A DNA stretch of 64,000 nucleotides from Delphinus delphis (GCF_949987515.2 NC_082688.1:72978731-73042730); one strand, 5' to 3'. Counted from the first letter of the stretch, positions 10,991-23,572 are shown. Notes: generated by a model from the letters alone, not told the origin. Made by a program: numbers and translations.

Positions 10991-13900
10991 AAGAGCAAAA
11001 TCTTGAATTATAATAATATGATTTAGTAAAAGACAAAATTAACTAATGTAGTTTTTGAACAATGGAATACTTGTCATCTTACTGGCTCAAACATAATTTA
11101 TGGAATATTTCAATGTGCCTGTAAGTTAAAAGGTAGTTCTCACATTTGTTTCCTTTCATCTATTTATTATTTTTTAGCATTTTGAAGGGTTGATACTCAC
11201 TGAAACACCACTTATTTTAGCACTAGACAAGGATGAACTAATGCTACTGTTTTAAATTGATGATCATTCCATAAATCATATAACATGTTGCACGGTGCTT
11301 GTGTTTCATGCAAAGGAAAAAGAAAAGAAGCTGGTCCACTGATCTCCCTGTTTGTAGACATACTGACAGAACAGGCTTATACCTGATATGGTAGTCAACA
11401 CTATGAATACGTAGTTGGAGATACATTAATTGGAACTCTTCTTAAAGAATGAAATTTCTAAGTGATTGAAGGTATATGAGTATGTAGTATTTATCATATG
11501 AATCAATGAATGCTTTCATAGTAAATGCTCACTGTCTAATAGCATCACAGAGAGAGAGAGCTTGTTATGAATTTGCCTATCCCATTTTCATTTGGAGGCT
11601 GACCTAATGATTTAGAGTCACAGCTCTGTCCTTATAAAAGTTAACGGATTTTGCATTATATTCTTAAATAAGTTTTAGCAACAGCAGATTTCCAGTTTCA
11701 ATATTTAAATTCAGAGTTGAATGGTAATCATAGTACTTAATAACTTCAGTGAAAAATAAATACACAGGGAACTTTTCTTTATGAAAATTAAGACCACATA
11801 TCAAGCTTTATGTATTAAAAAAAAACACTTATAAAACAAACTGGGAGATTCTGATTGTGTGGGGAGATAATGACGGTGCAATAATGCATTTCCCAGAATG
11901 ACAGCTAGTGATATCTGTAAATGGCCTTCAGTAGAAGAAAGAAAACACACTGCTCCAATCAATACACAGATAGTCTGTAATGTAAAGATTAGGATCAGAA
12001 TATTTAAAAATTTAATACTTTGCCACTCCCTGTAGCACTTTGGAAGTCAATATCTTTGGAAACCTGGTCCATTTCCCTTCTTTGAAAGCATTATATATTT
12101 AAGGTTTCTAAATTATTTATCTAGTCCATGTGATTAAAAATGAAAAAAGTTAGTCCATCCATTATCTTCTGCAGCTGCTGTCTGGATATTAATCCTCCCA
12201 CCTCCTTTAAATCCTTGATTTTTTTTCTTCCTATTTTGTAAAGAAAACTCGGTAGGTAGATTAAGAGAGCAAAATGAAACCTCAACCACTCACTAACATC
12301 AGAGCATGTTGCCGCTTAAACAGTGTGCAGAGGTGCCTGTGTATAAACAATATACTCAAATATTTTTACTGAGATGTATTACTTTCAGATCTGATAGTCA
12401 AAAATACGGTGAGTTAAATGGCAAGAAAGCATATTGTGTCTTTTTTTCTGACCAATTATAGTTGGGGGCTTTATTTAAAAAAAATATTCTCAAAGTTACT
12501 TCAAAGTTTACTTTTGAGAATGAGAACATTTTAAACTAAATTATTTTAGTCTTTCCAAGAATTGCTGTCATAAAAGGGAAGGCTCATATTTAAATAAAGT
12601 GGGGAATTGTTTTAAAAATAGTCATCAACTTTAATGTAATTTCTTACCAGCTTAATTTTATGGTTATCAATTTTCTTTTAAAGGTTTTTATTTTCTTATG
12701 TATTTTCTTTAGATTTTACTGATACCAGAATTGTTGGTTTTCCAAATGTGCTATTTATTTTGGATTACAAAATAGATAACTTATTTCCTTTGACAGTTTC
12801 TAGTACTAAGAGTGAAATAAGTGTTTTACTATTTTACCACATCTTTTTTTTTCACTGTACCTCAATAAGTTGAAACTTATTTGGAATTAATTCTTTTAAT
12901 TCCCATTTTAACGTAGAAATATTTAAAACATCCGAGAAGAGAATACTGTAAAATAGGATGTGTTTAAAATATCAAGGAAACCGAGCAATATTCAAAGATG
13001 AGAAAGAGAAAGGGGAACACTATGTATTTCTCTATTTAATACTAAAAGACCTCAGAAAGAAATCCCATAGATCATTCATAGAAATTCTTTCATTCTGTGG
13101 AGATCCCATTATGCCACTTGTCTTTCAGGAACATTGATTATTATATATTCAATGCATTGGCCACAATGCATAGCAGTACTTCTTTCTTTAAGGCCCAAAT
13201 GACATCAAGATTAACATGTTTTGTTCTAGTTTATCTGAAGCAAAATAAGCAAGAGATTGGAAAGAGGATCCAAGCTAAGATTCTTGGTGTTTCCATTGGT
13301 TAGGAACACAGTATTGAAGAGTGACAGTGAGTTATGTTTTTTACTTCTTTGGATCACTGTGCTCAAATATGTATATTTTGTGGAGCTGAATTTTTGGCAC
13401 AATGTAATGACAAAATCCTAACGATGTCAGGCCAATAGGAAGAATTTTCAGAAAATTTTACTATTTCTTTTATCCTAAATTTCATTGAGTTAGAAGTGAA
13501 CAGTTGATCTCCTTCTGTTGTTCTTGAGATCAGATTTTGGCTGAGATTAGAGGGATAAACGGGTGCTTCCAACATTGCTATTTTATGATTTATAAAAAGA
13601 TGGAATATATGGTGAGAACAGAAATTTATATTCTGCAGTATTTACTACTTCTCATTCCTTTCTGTAATGGGTTCTTTTTACTAGTCTGTCTACTGTGATA
13701 GCTGGTTATGTTCAGAGTGGTATGTTTTGAATATCAAGAATTAGAAATAAATGACTGAACTTATAGTGGCATGATAGGATGAAATATATTCTCTCTATAT
13801 GGTGAACATAAGCACAATTGTAGGCTAAAATTTTAAAATAATAATTAGAAGGATTTAGATATAGGCTTATAATTTATTAGGGGTAGAATAAATATCCTTA

Positions 13901-14261
13901 GTCAACCTGAATGCTTCACTTCTGGTCTTGCTCAGTTTTACCTTTTTGCTTGGCTAGATTTTTCTCGATCTGTTCTAATATGTCTCATCCTACTCTTGTC
14001 TAATCTGGATTGCATTATAGTATTGCAATCTTGTATCTGGATCATAATTACTCTTTGTCACTTTGCCTTTTACTCAGGGCAGACTTAGCACCCAGCGTCT
14101 GTATCTGTCTTAGCTTCAGTGCAACCTAGTTATCCCCAGAATCCACCAGCCTCTGCAGACAATAAGATCACAATATTAATATTCTAAGTCTGATGGCTTC
14201 TTATCTTCAATGCACTGCAGATTATGTATCACCTTTCAAAATCTTCCCAAGTCATTAAAAG
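10991..14261. other. Long stretch of unique sequence
   Basis: About 3.3 kb without a repeat or gene that I can name. Part of 13900-14250 faintly resembles the L2 3' region in plus orientation (for example GGATTGCATTATAGTATTGC), but too weakly to annotate. Confidence 0.4.
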
Positions 14262-14525
14262 TAATAAGGGCTAGCATTTATCAAGTTACTTTAGTATGTG
14301 TGTGACACTGTGCTAAGTGCTTTATGTACATTTTCAAATTTAATATTCATCTCAGTTAGGTAGTGTCATTATTCTCTGTTTGGAAATAAGAAAGCACAGG
14401 CACAGAGCATTTAAATAACTAGCCTAAATTTTGTTAAAAAAATCTGGTAAATGAGACAATAGGATTTGAACCCAATTCTCTATAACCTGGGAGCCTCTGC
14501 TCTTGCCCTAAGACACTGGATTTCC
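14262..14525 (-). mobile_element. MIR SINE, reverse orientation, near full length
   Basis: Read on the plus strand it gives TAATAAGGGCTAGCATTTAT, ACACTGTGCTAAGTGCTTTA, AAGAAAGCACAGGCACAGAG and ATAGGATTTGAACCCAATTC. These are the MIR tail, core and tRNA-derived head in reverse. It is one of the longest MIR copies in the window. Confidence 0.85.
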
Positions 14526-14974
14526 TCATTTCCTCTGTTTAATTCCGTAGCTTTTTTACTTGCTGTCTAATCTGAGTATTTTCTATTTGCCTGCCAGCTT
14601 ATTCTGTGTTTCTGTGATCAGCCTTTTATTCCTACTGTCATCACTCCAGGGCTGTTTTATTAGTTGAAGACTTTTGTTAGAGTGCTAAAGTATAATTTTC
14701 AAGAAGTTAAAAATATGACTCTCATAACAATATAAGATGAACATGTCCAAGTTTTTATTAACTCTAATGAAAGAACCAGTAAGATATTAAACCTGGTTGG
14801 AAGAATATGAGGAATTGGGATTTTTCTACTTTGTCAGTTAAAAAATGCAGAAGTAAATTTTTTAATGGATACATGACTGGTTAATGGTTAATGCCTGCTA
14901 AACAAGAAAGTCATTTTTGGGTTATTTTTTTTCCTGACGAGAAATCATTTGAATTGCTATTGTTGAAGAATCAT

Positions 14975-15026
14975 TTGCAGCACTCTTAGACACGGATTAT
15001 TTGCAATGCTTTTAGACAAGGATTGT
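14975..15026. repeat. 26-nt imperfect tandem duplication
   Basis: Two adjacent 26-nt units (14975-15000 and 15001-15026) share 20 of 26 positions, including TTGCA at the start and CTTAGACA/TTTAGACA in the middle. It is probably an old replication-slippage duplication. Confidence 0.75.
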
Positions 15027-16548
15027 ATGTATGGCTATCAGTTTTCTAAAAATTAATCTCTAATATTATAGAATTGTAAAATATCCCAATAAATAATACA
15101 TTTGCCATCAAACCATGGTAACACTCTAGAAAACCAGATAATCCTCAAGAAGTATGGGCTACTCCCAACACTATACTGAAAATATCCTCAATAGTCTCTT
15201 TGCCTGTTTGCCAAAAAATGTTTTGGATAGATTTTCATGGCAAATTTAATTGGCAGAGTGAAATGTGGCTGAAAATGGATCCTTTATTGTGTAGAAAACA
15301 CGGATGTCATATCGAATCCTTTGTAAATTTAAATCTAGTAAGTATTCTCCTGTCTAACACAGGTCAGGCTTTGTTTGTTTGTTTTGCCATTTCATACTCA
15401 CTGGTCTATAGTCTACAGTGGTGCTCTTGTATAAAATGTAAACTAAGTGTTAACTAAGATAAGAACATTTTTCCACCATTTGGGGTGGCAGGGGACCTTC
15501 CTTTGACCAAACTTCATAAGCAAATGACTAAGATGGATAACACCTGGACTGAAATCTGAGTCCTTTATTTAAGAATTTTTTCTTTACATAAGCTCTCCAG
15601 AACTAAAAGGAGTCAACTTTGGGGAAAAATGAAGTCCAAATGACCCTCAACATCAAACCAATTGAAAAAAATATATTCAGAATAAAGGATAACAAACTGA
15701 GATTCTTAAATTAAATGAACAAAGCTTTTGATTGTAATGTATGTTGAACCAAAGAAAAGCTCATATTTTATTTAATTCCAACTTTCTAGCCAAGAATTAC
15801 ATGCACATTTTCCTAAGTAGAAATATTTGACTAATTTTAATGCTAGTAAATGCCAAAAACTTATTAGGAGATACCATTCTTTATTTTCAATCAAAACTGT
15901 CTCAACTATATTGTTTTTTTTTTTTTAGCGGAAGTTATGTTTAAATGTTATGTCAAATGATTGTCTAGTCTTATATTTGCTTTTGCTGTTTTTTCCCCCT
16001 CTTCCATTGAATGCTACCATATTGGAATATAATACCCTTAAGATCCTATTGAATTTGACCAAAAGTTCTGAGCTACAAGATAAGCAAATTTAACAATGAG
16101 AAAAGCAAAAAACAGTTAAATATTATGGACTTGATTAATAGATATTTATGTAGCCAAAGTATTTATCACATATAAGTTGTAAAAAATTAAAAGTTTTCCA
16201 ACATCTTTATTGATGTGTGCTATCCAATACCAATGTTGGAAATAATAATCAAGATTTCTATCTTCATTGCTGTTAACAAATTTCTTCCTGGTACCACCTG
16301 GAGAAAATTCGCATATTTTGTTTTCTTCTACACATATAAGCTATCATGGATTTTATTTGAAATGCCTATTTAGATGTTTTTTCCTTCAGATCATCTTCTG
16401 GGGTGTGGAGGAAGAAACTGGAAAACTTGGACATTATCAACTTTAAGTGAGCCACATAATTTATTTTCTCTCTAGTGGCGTGCACACTATGGGGTCATTC
16501 TACTTGGCCAATTACACATACATTTTTTTTCTCTCAAACCTCTTGAGG

Positions 16549-16571
16549 GACCCTGTTATCCTAACAGGGTC
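16549..16571. repeat. Perfect 10-bp inverted repeat, 3-nt loop
   Basis: GACCCTGTTA at 16549-16558 pairs exactly with TAACAGGGTC at 16562-16571 around a TCC loop. It is not followed by a U-run and lies in no gene, so there is no reason to call it a terminator. Confidence 0.85.
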
Positions 16572-16800
16572 TGATGAATACTTTCATCAAAAAAGAAAAG
16601 GTGTGTATGACAGGATTTTAGTATTTTCAGCTAGCTGAGGAAAATAAGTAAGAAAGGAAAAGCTTTCCTTTTCCAATCAGAGGTTGAGAGGATAACATAT
16701 AGTGGCATGTGGAGGAATGTTGAAGAAATCAAAATGTAACCCAGCTCTGGACTAGAACTTGGGGGAACCAGCAAGATGGCAGAGTAGGGGGAGGTGAGTT

Positions 16801-17895
16801 TTGCTATCAGATATTCTAATGTAATTAATAAGCCCTAAATTTCTGTAAAACTACTAAGATTCAAAAGGAGGAGTAGTCCCCATGATGAGAGGTGATATAT
16901 TTGAGAGATATTCTATTTTTCAGTAATTTCTCATATTTCCTCATTTTTTACATGTGGAACATTGTGGTTTCTGTGGCTTGTATTCTAAGGTTAGTCAAAT
17001 AGAGGGAACAGTGAAGAATTGAAAAGAAATGTTTTAAATATTTTGATATCTTGAATATACCTGTGATAGAAATTTCTGAACAGAAGATATGATTTTCTCA
17101 CAAATACACACACCTGGTGTCCCCCCCGCCTTCCCTCTTCACATTTGGCATCTTCCTGATGACTTGAAGATAGAAGCATTTTATGAAATATTCGATGTGA
17201 AAGATTTATTGTAAACTTTGGTAAATGACTATGAACAGAAATATGTATTAATAGTAAAAACTAATAAGACAATATTAAGCTGAAAGTTTGACACACACCC
17301 AGTAATTTCTCCTCCTACAGTTCAAGTGTGAAGAGTAGAGCACACTGGAGGCAACTGCATTTTCAGAATGAAAGGAATTATAATTCTTGATCCTTGGGCT
17401 CGTTCACATTAAGTCTTGCTCAATGCAAAATGTAACCAGAGATTTAATAAGTTAGTGTTACCCTGAGAGGATGCTTTAGGGATAAATTTAGATTAAAAAA
17501 TATATATTCACATCCTCAGCATAACTGGCAGATTTCTCTTTCTCGCTCAGGAGAGGACTGACAACTTACTCACCTTTCTGTACTCCATGGGCACTTGCAC
17601 ATTTGCATCTTAGAACTTTCAGCCATGATCTAAAATAGCTCTTCTCCAGACCACCTTTTTTTTTTTTAACAAGCTATTACTGAGTTATCTTGGTGTCAGG
17701 GAATTGATAAATGCATGTGTAGAAAACTCAGAAATGGGTGTACAAGACACGGAAGACTCAGAACCTGATTTCAGAGGAGGGAAATTAAAAGTGATATTTA
17801 ATTTGAAAATATATGGATGTTCCCAAAGTTAAGTACGAAGAGATGAGACAAAAGATATGTTTTGAATTTAGTGTGAACTTTATGAAGTCACTGTT
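16801..17895. other. Unique sequence, nothing recognised
   Basis: AT-rich, with a C8 run at about 17120-17127 and a T-run at about 17659-17668. No gene or repeat family is supported. Confidence 0.45.
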
Positions 17896-17897
17896 TA

Positions 17898-17992
17898 TCA
17901 ATATATCAGTATAAATATATATATATAAAATATATATAAAATATATATATATAATATATATAAAGTATATATATATAAAATTATATAAATAG
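17898..17992. repeat. AT-rich (TATA)n low-complexity DNA
   Basis: Interrupted (AT)n with AAA spacers over about 95 bp. Frames through it encode only Ile/Tyr/Leu repeats. Confidence 0.9.
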
Positions 17993-18029
17993 TATTTAAT
18001 TTATTTCTGATCCCCAAATCATCACCATC

Positions 18030-18085
18030 ATCTTTTTCTTCTCCTCCTTCTCTTCCTCCTCCTTCTTCTTGTTCTTTTTTTTTGT
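18030..18085. repeat. Polypyrimidine (CTT/CTC) tract
   Basis: CTTTTTCTTCTCCTCCTTCT and following bases are almost pure C/T, ending in a T8 run. Confidence 0.9.
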
Positions 18086-18343
18086 ATAGATTAAATTTAA
18101 CTCCTTTCCAGGCTTGAAAATGAGCTGAACGCACTCAGTGCAAGCATCCTGAAATCCTCCCTTCCCATCATACTCCTGAGAGACTGGTGACGTGTTTTTG
18201 CCTAATGAATGTGAATCCATAGTTTAGCACTGGTACTACTACTTCTCTGCCACTTTGTTCTTACTGTAATTTGCTTTAAAACTCTTTTGCATTATTAAAT
18301 ATTATTTGCAATTATAAATGCAAAAAGAAACATTTCATATATT

Positions 18344-18435
18344 ACCAATGAGACTAAATTGTTGATAACATTTTGCCATATTTGTTTTCAGATCTCTTTT
18401 TTGTTGCAGATGTAAAATATTACAGATTGACCTCT
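18344..18435 (-). mobile_element. L1M-like 3' region, reversed (copy 1 of a pair)
   Basis: GTTGATAACATTTTGCCATA and the following TTTGTTTTCAGATCTCTTTT resemble a segment common in the reversed 3' regions of old L1M elements. The stretch 18361-18422 (62 nt) is identical to 20239-20300, which is unexpected for elements this old. Confidence 0.55.
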
Positions 18436-18559
18436 TTGAAATTACCACATCTTCTTCCTCAAAATTCTTTTGGATCCACAACAACATTTCATATTGTTTC
18501 TACCCCATCCTGGTTAGCTGTTCCTTTTCAGTCTCACTTATGAAGTCCTCTGGCTCTGC

Positions 18560-19190
18560 TTCTGTTTTACTCATTTTAAAAATAAATATTTGTTTTTGGA
18601 ATAGATAATATTTCCATATACTATAAAAAAAGGATCAAAAGAATAAATCCATTCTTTGCCACTAGTAATCTAACTTTTTTTTGCAATTCATTATAGAGAG
18701 CCTCTTTACATTGGAAAGAATTTGAATATCATTTTTTTCTACTAACAGTAGCATATTCTATATATTATTCTGCTCCTTGATTTTTTTTATTTAAAAAATA
18801 TATTTTGGATATTATTGCCTACCAGTTCCATTAGAACTATCTCATCCTTTGTAGTGACTTCACAGCATAATTTATTTAATATATGTTCTATGGATTCATA
18901 TTTAGTCTGTTTCCATTTTTTTCTACAAAAGTGCTGCATTAAATATCTTTCTGCAAACTTCATTATGTACTTGTGTAATTATGTTCACAGAATAAATTCT
19001 TAGAAGTAGAACTTCTGACCCAAAGAATATATACATTTTTAATTTCAATAGATAAAAACATTTCCAAATTGCCCCCCCCAAGAGGCTATAGTAACAGCAA
19101 CTTCCACCAACAAAAAATGAGTTTGTTGTGTTAATCTGTAGTTTTTGATAATATTGATTAACTTTTTCTATATCTACAACTTTCTCCTTC
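18560..19190 (-). mobile_element. L1M 3' region, reverse orientation
   Basis: Plus-strand text contains ACTAACAGTAGCATATTCTA, TTCTGCTCCTTGA, ATATTTTGGATATTATTGCC, GTGCTGCATTAAATATCTTT and GAATAAATTCTTAGAAGTAG, followed by a TTCTGACCCAAAGAATATAT segment. This is the usual reverse-complement order of the 3' part of an old L1M copy. It is strongly diverged and cannot encode protein. Confidence 0.7.
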
Positions 19191-19470
19191 TTGTCATTTA
19201 CTTCTACCACCATATTATATTTTATTATCTTTTCTAGAGTCACATCTATATCTTCCAATATACTTATACTTCTATTACTCGATTAACTTTAAATTTTAAT
19301 TCTATCCCTTGTACTGAAAATACAGATAAATTAACACAAGTAAACTATCTCTTCTCTTCTCCTTCTGACTTTGTTTATTCTGTTATTGCCAGAATTTAAA
19401 ATATTCACTTTCTGTTCAGTAGCCTAAACCTTAGCCAAGTTTTTGCTTATATCAGTTTCAATTAAACAAC
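19191..19470. other. Unannotated AT-rich sequence
   Basis: No repeat family or gene could be supported here. Confidence 0.4.
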
Positions 19471-19474
19471 AAAA

Positions 19475-19925
19475 AAGAATTTATTGGCTAGTTGTAGCTT
19501 CAAGTCCAGGTGCTTCTAGATGCGGGCATTACTAGCAGGCACCAGCTTTCTCCTTCTCTGGTCTTAACATTCCTTTGTGGTAGCTTCATTTTCTGATTGC
19601 TTCTTTGCTTGTAGTGGCAGAATTTCCAGGCTTAGGTTGTAGGAGTTTAGCGCTTGTATGAATTCATATTTGAATCTTGTTGGATCCGTTGGATTAGGTC
19701 CCTATCCCTGAACTGAATATTGTATTATGGGGAATGGAATGCCCTCGTTTGTCATGGCTGGGTCACATGTATTACCTTATGCACGGAGAGAGCATCAGCC
19801 ACACCAAAACCACGTGGACTAAGAGTAGGGGAGGAATGGTAATTTTGAAGCAAAATTAGAATTACTACCTGATAAAGGAGAGGATGGTTGGTACATACTC
19901 AGCAAATGTCTAGAACACTGCTTTT
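19475..19925 (-). mobile_element. Old interspersed repeat (LTR-like), class uncertain
   Basis: It starts AAGAATTTATTGGCTAG and continues with CACCAGCTTTCTCCTTCTCT, AATTTCCAGGCTTAGGTTGT, CATGGCTGGGTCACATGTAT and CACGTGGACTAAGAGTAGGG, ending near TCAGCAAATGTCTAGAACAC. The same order occurs in a mammalian repeat I know but cannot name; an LTR of the TG...CA type read in reverse is most likely. Confidence 0.45.
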
Positions 19926-20159
19926 CTCAGACTTAAAATTTTTCTTTAGCTCCCTGTTGTCTGTTCATTTTGCTTCAAATCTGTATCCTGATACCTAAGT
20001 TCCTTTACTTGTTGACCATAATCAAGTCTAATCATGCATCTTCTCCTGATTCTCTTCTCTGTCTTTACACATAAAACTTGTGTTCCTGGCGTACTAACTG
20101 TATAGTATTCCCCAAACACATTGTTTCTTGCATTCATCTGTGTCTTATTTTTAATATAA

Positions 20160-20305
20160 AATACAATATTTTGAAATATTTAAAATATATAAAAAAAGAC
20201 ATAATACACACCTCTATACCCACCAACGAGACTAAATAGTTGATAACATTTTGCCATATTTGTTTTCAGATCTCTTTTTTGTTGCAGATGTAAAATATTA
20301 GATTG
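20160..20305 (-). mobile_element. L1M-like 3' region, reversed (copy 2 of a pair)
   Basis: TAATACACACCTCTATACCC and ACCAACGAGACTAAATAGTT fit the reversed L1M 3' segment. Positions 20222-20300 are nearly identical to 18344-18423. Confidence 0.6.
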
Positions 20306-20449
20306 AGCTGAATGTTGTATATATCAATTCCATTCATGTGTTTTAGACTCTGTTTACATATTTAAGTATTTGTGAACAACGCTAACTGTACTTTATGGAG
20401 AAGCCCAAATACCAATGTATATTTTAAAGGGGCTTCTCACCACAAAGGA

Positions 20450-20892
20450 ATTGTGGTGGCCGCCAGAATTTACCACTCATATCTCCTGCCACCGAGAACA
20501 TAATGGACTGATGGCCACAGCTGCTTCCCTCTGTATCCACCTCTGAGTTGAGGCCATTCTTTCCAAGACTGCCCCGGCCAGTAACTGAGCATTGCAGTCC
20601 TCATTCATGTACTAATACAACTGTTTCATGTACAATATGGAATTTCTTTAATGGACCACTTTGGTTCAAGGACTCGCCACTGGCCTGGGCAAAACTTTCT
20701 TAGAACTACAGTGCGGTCTGAGACTCTTCCTCACCAATCTGGCTTTCCCCTTCTCCCTCATCTACATGTGGGCTGAAGGCTCCCCTGCTTACTCCTCCTT
20801 TCTCCCCTCTAGTCCTTATCATGCTTTCCCCATTAAATCACCTGCACATCTAATCCTGTCTTGGCCTTTACTTCTCTGAGGACCTGAACACA
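20450..20892 (+). mobile_element. Old LTR-like element, solitary
   Basis: A G+C-rich block in AT-rich flanks, with CCCCATTAAATCACCTGCAC acting as a polyadenylation-signal region (ATTAAA). It is followed by CTAATCCTGTCTTGGCCTTT and the end TCTGAGGACCTGAACACA. This layout (U3-R with signal, then a short U5 ending in CA) is typical of mammalian ERV LTRs. No internal region is attached. A 72-codon open frame inside it is incidental. Confidence 0.5.
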
Positions 20893-21454
20893 GCAATATT
20901 CCAATTACCCACCTGGATAGCATAAACCTGACAACCTTACTCTAGGAAAGGTGCTGGCAATCTCGTAGATGTTCATTTTATCCCCTTTCTCGTTTCTTCT
21001 CACATCTGCCCTTACCATCACTCTCAGTACTGCCTTGTGTCTGTAAAGGTGGACTTCTTTGGTTCTACTCTTCAGAGAATAAAACCTCCAGTTTTCCATG
21101 GGAGTGGGGGAAGGACAGTGGCTTCCCTGTGTAAGTCAAGGAGGGGACCAGGAGCCTATGAGTGTCTAATTCGGAGATTCTACTGATTTCTGTACCCCAC
21201 ATACTGGCTTATGTATTGAGATTCAGCTTGGTTCTTATTACTAATTTCCATCCCCATTCTACCACATGTCCTTAACTCATAAACATACACGAACACTTAT
21301 GTGTATGTGTGCACACACTCACACACACATTTACGGGGTCAGTTAGGTTTTAGCATGTTCATTCTACTAAATCTCTTGCCACCAATCCACTCAGTCTCTC
21401 TATGAAAATTTTATTTATTTCATTTTCCTTTTAGTAATCTATACAATTTTTTAT
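20893..21454. other. Unique sequence with a short (CA)n
   Basis: A mixed TG/CA stretch lies at about 21299-21330. Nothing else is recognised. Confidence 0.4.
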
Positions 21455-21780
21455 TCAACAAACATTTTCTGATCATCCACTGTGAACTAAGATTTGAGCT
21501 TAGTGCTGAGGATACATAAGCAAAGACAAAACCAATCTGTCTTCCCCGTGGAGTTTATAATCTAAATGGATAGATGGTTATTGAGTAAATGTAAAATCAC
21601 AATGGCTTATGTGTTTTACAAGTTGTGGATGCAGAGATCAATGGTGTTTTGAGACTATATAACATGAAATTTGACCTAGGAGGTCAGGCAAACAGTGAAT
21701 GCTTTGTTATTTGAAGGAAGACTAGGAATTAAGAGTGTATTCCAATAGGAAAAGGCAGGTGCCAAAGTCCTTTAGCGGTG
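21455..21780 (-). mobile_element. L2 LINE 3' end, reverse orientation
   Basis: TTATTCAACAAACATTTTCT, then AGTGCTGAGGATACATAAGC and TGGAGTTTATAATCTAAATG, is the reversed L2 end in correct order (tail, 'ctggggatacag', 'gagcttacattcta'). Confidence 0.75.
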
Positions 21781-22418
21781 ATCTGCTGATTGCGGCTCCA
21801 GGGAGGAGGTGAGAATTAAGGAGGAGATGAGAAGTGAGGAGGAGGGATAGGGTTGAACATGGGACACCTACCATAATATCAGAAAAGATGAAGCATTTAC
21901 GTGATGACTGGTGTTGAAGGTATCCAGACCATCCTCATAGCCTTCTGTGTGGAAGGGTTTCAAAGGAAAGATTATTGGTGCTTACAAGTGTCCCTTTCAT
22001 TTCAGTGTTGTGTGTCCTTAAACCATATCTGGAATTCCGGCTAATTTTGAATATGGACACTTTTTTGTAAAGTCAACTGAGTATGTTCTATCCTAAGTGT
22101 TTTGGAGTCATTTAGCATTTATATGTGGGATGTTCGGTATAATAAAACTTTTGGGACTTAAAGAAATGCTTGCCATTTTTAAATAATTGAAAGATTATGT
22201 GTAGAGTAGTCTGTTGGCTACAGGGCTCAGAAGCAGAGTTTACTGAGTAGAAGCTTCATGGAGTATGGTTTAGTCGTAATTAAAAACAACAATAGCAAAA
22301 CAAATAAACAAAAACACCTTGCCATTAACTTTAAGACTCTTAGAATGGAATTGACTGACTCAGGATAAAATTCTCATCCATGAAGGAAATACCAGGGTAG
22401 ACAGTCATTTCCTGGGAT
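21781..22418. other. Unique sequence, nothing recognised
   Basis: No gene or repeat that I can support. Confidence 0.4.
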
Positions 22419-22430
22419 ACATTTTATGTG

Positions 22431-22634
22431 GGGTTTTTTTTTGCGGTACGCAGGCCTCTCACTGCCGTGGCCTCTCCCGCTGCGGAGCACAGGCTCCGGA
22501 CGCGCAGGCTCAGCGGCCATGGCTCACGGGCCCAGCTGCTCCGCGGCACGTGGGATCTTCCCGGACTGGAGCACGAACCCGTGTCCCCTGTATCGGCAGG
22601 CAGACTCTCAACCACTGCGCCACCAGGGAAGCCC
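22431..22634 (-). mobile_element. CHR-2-like tRNA-Glu SINE, reverse orientation
   Basis: Read on the minus strand it begins GGGCTTCCCTGGTGGCGCAG, has a pol III B-box-like GGTTCGTGCTC, and ends in a short A-tail (T9 at 22434-22442 on the plus strand). A perfect 12-bp target-site duplication, ACATTTTATGTG, flanks it at 22419-22430 and 22635-22646. SINEs of this type are transcribed by RNA polymerase III and copied by L1 machinery in cetaceans and hippos. The GC-rich open frames across it are artefacts. Confidence 0.95.
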
Positions 22635-22646
22635 ACATTTTATGTG

Positions 22647-23572
22647 TTTTTATATGTGGTCATGAAGGGGGAAATATTCATACAACAGATGAAAGTTGAA
22701 CCAGATAAACTTGAAAGATACCTGCTTTTTTGATTCTGTGAATCGACCCTCTTGTGCTGCCCTAGTACAGCTCTTGACAACTTAAACATCACCACTTTTC
22801 TTTGCTGGAAGCCTAAGCAGTGATTTTGCCTGAGGCTTGAGATCCGAATGAGCTGGATGTTGTTCTTTTGCTTTTTTTTTTTTTAATGTAAAATACGGTT
22901 TTGGTTTGTAAATGCACTCAGAGGCACAGCAATGGGCACTGAAATTATTATTTTTTAAGTGAAATAAAAATAGAGATGACAGCTAAAGAACTTTCACAGC
23001 AGTTATTATTATGTGTTATTATTAGCAGCAGCATGTGTTGACATTTTAAGCTCTAAATCCACAGAAATATATCCTAGATCATGGATATTCCAGATGCTAA
23101 GGGGAAGAAAACAGAAATGCTGCTGTCTGGCTTCACATGAGAGTATTTAAAAACAAAATGAAATAAGAAGTCTGATAATTTTGTACTAGATAGTAGAGAC
23201 TGATTTATCTCTATCTCTAGGGGTTGAAGGGTTAATCCTGGGACTTTTCTATAGATGTAGGTATCTGCCACCAAAAATACTGCTCAGAATATGCCGAGGA
23301 ATATATTTGACTCTTTAAGCTGTGTGAAATCTGTCATGTTATTAGTGACTTAACAGCAGACTCTGTCATATTTTATGGATTTAGTCAGCATGGGCTCTCT
23401 AAAACACAGCTGAGTAGAGTGAACATCTAATGTGACGTGGCCTCATCTCCAACCAGAAAAGGCTTCCATGTGCCTATAAACTTCTAGACTCTCTTGAAGA
23501 GGGTCTCTGCTTTTAGTACTCAAATTTCTCATAGCAGAAATTGGACATTGACATTATGTATGTGGAATCAAG
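22647..23572. other. Unique sequence, nothing recognised
   Basis: A T-run lies at about 22871-22884. No gene or repeat is supported. Confidence 0.4.

Larger units (their letters stand above)
14526..16740. other. Unique sequence with small local repeats
   Basis: Contains the 26-nt tandem duplication at 14975-15026 and the perfect small hairpin at 16549-16571, annotated separately. No gene is supported. Confidence 0.45.

Noticed and set aside
16547..16564. Partial likeness to the I-SceI homing endonuclease site around ACCCTGTTATCC
   Set aside because: Only the middle 12 of 18 positions agree consecutively and the ends differ; a match of this length is expected by chance and there is no homing gene.
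16745..16800. AACCAGCAAGATGGCAGAGT as an L1 5' end with a YY1-like site
   Set aside because: Only about 40 bases fit, with no L1 sequence continuing on either side.
18923..19258. 111-codon open frame on the minus strand
   Set aside because: It lies mostly inside reversed L1M sequence and gives low-complexity peptide.
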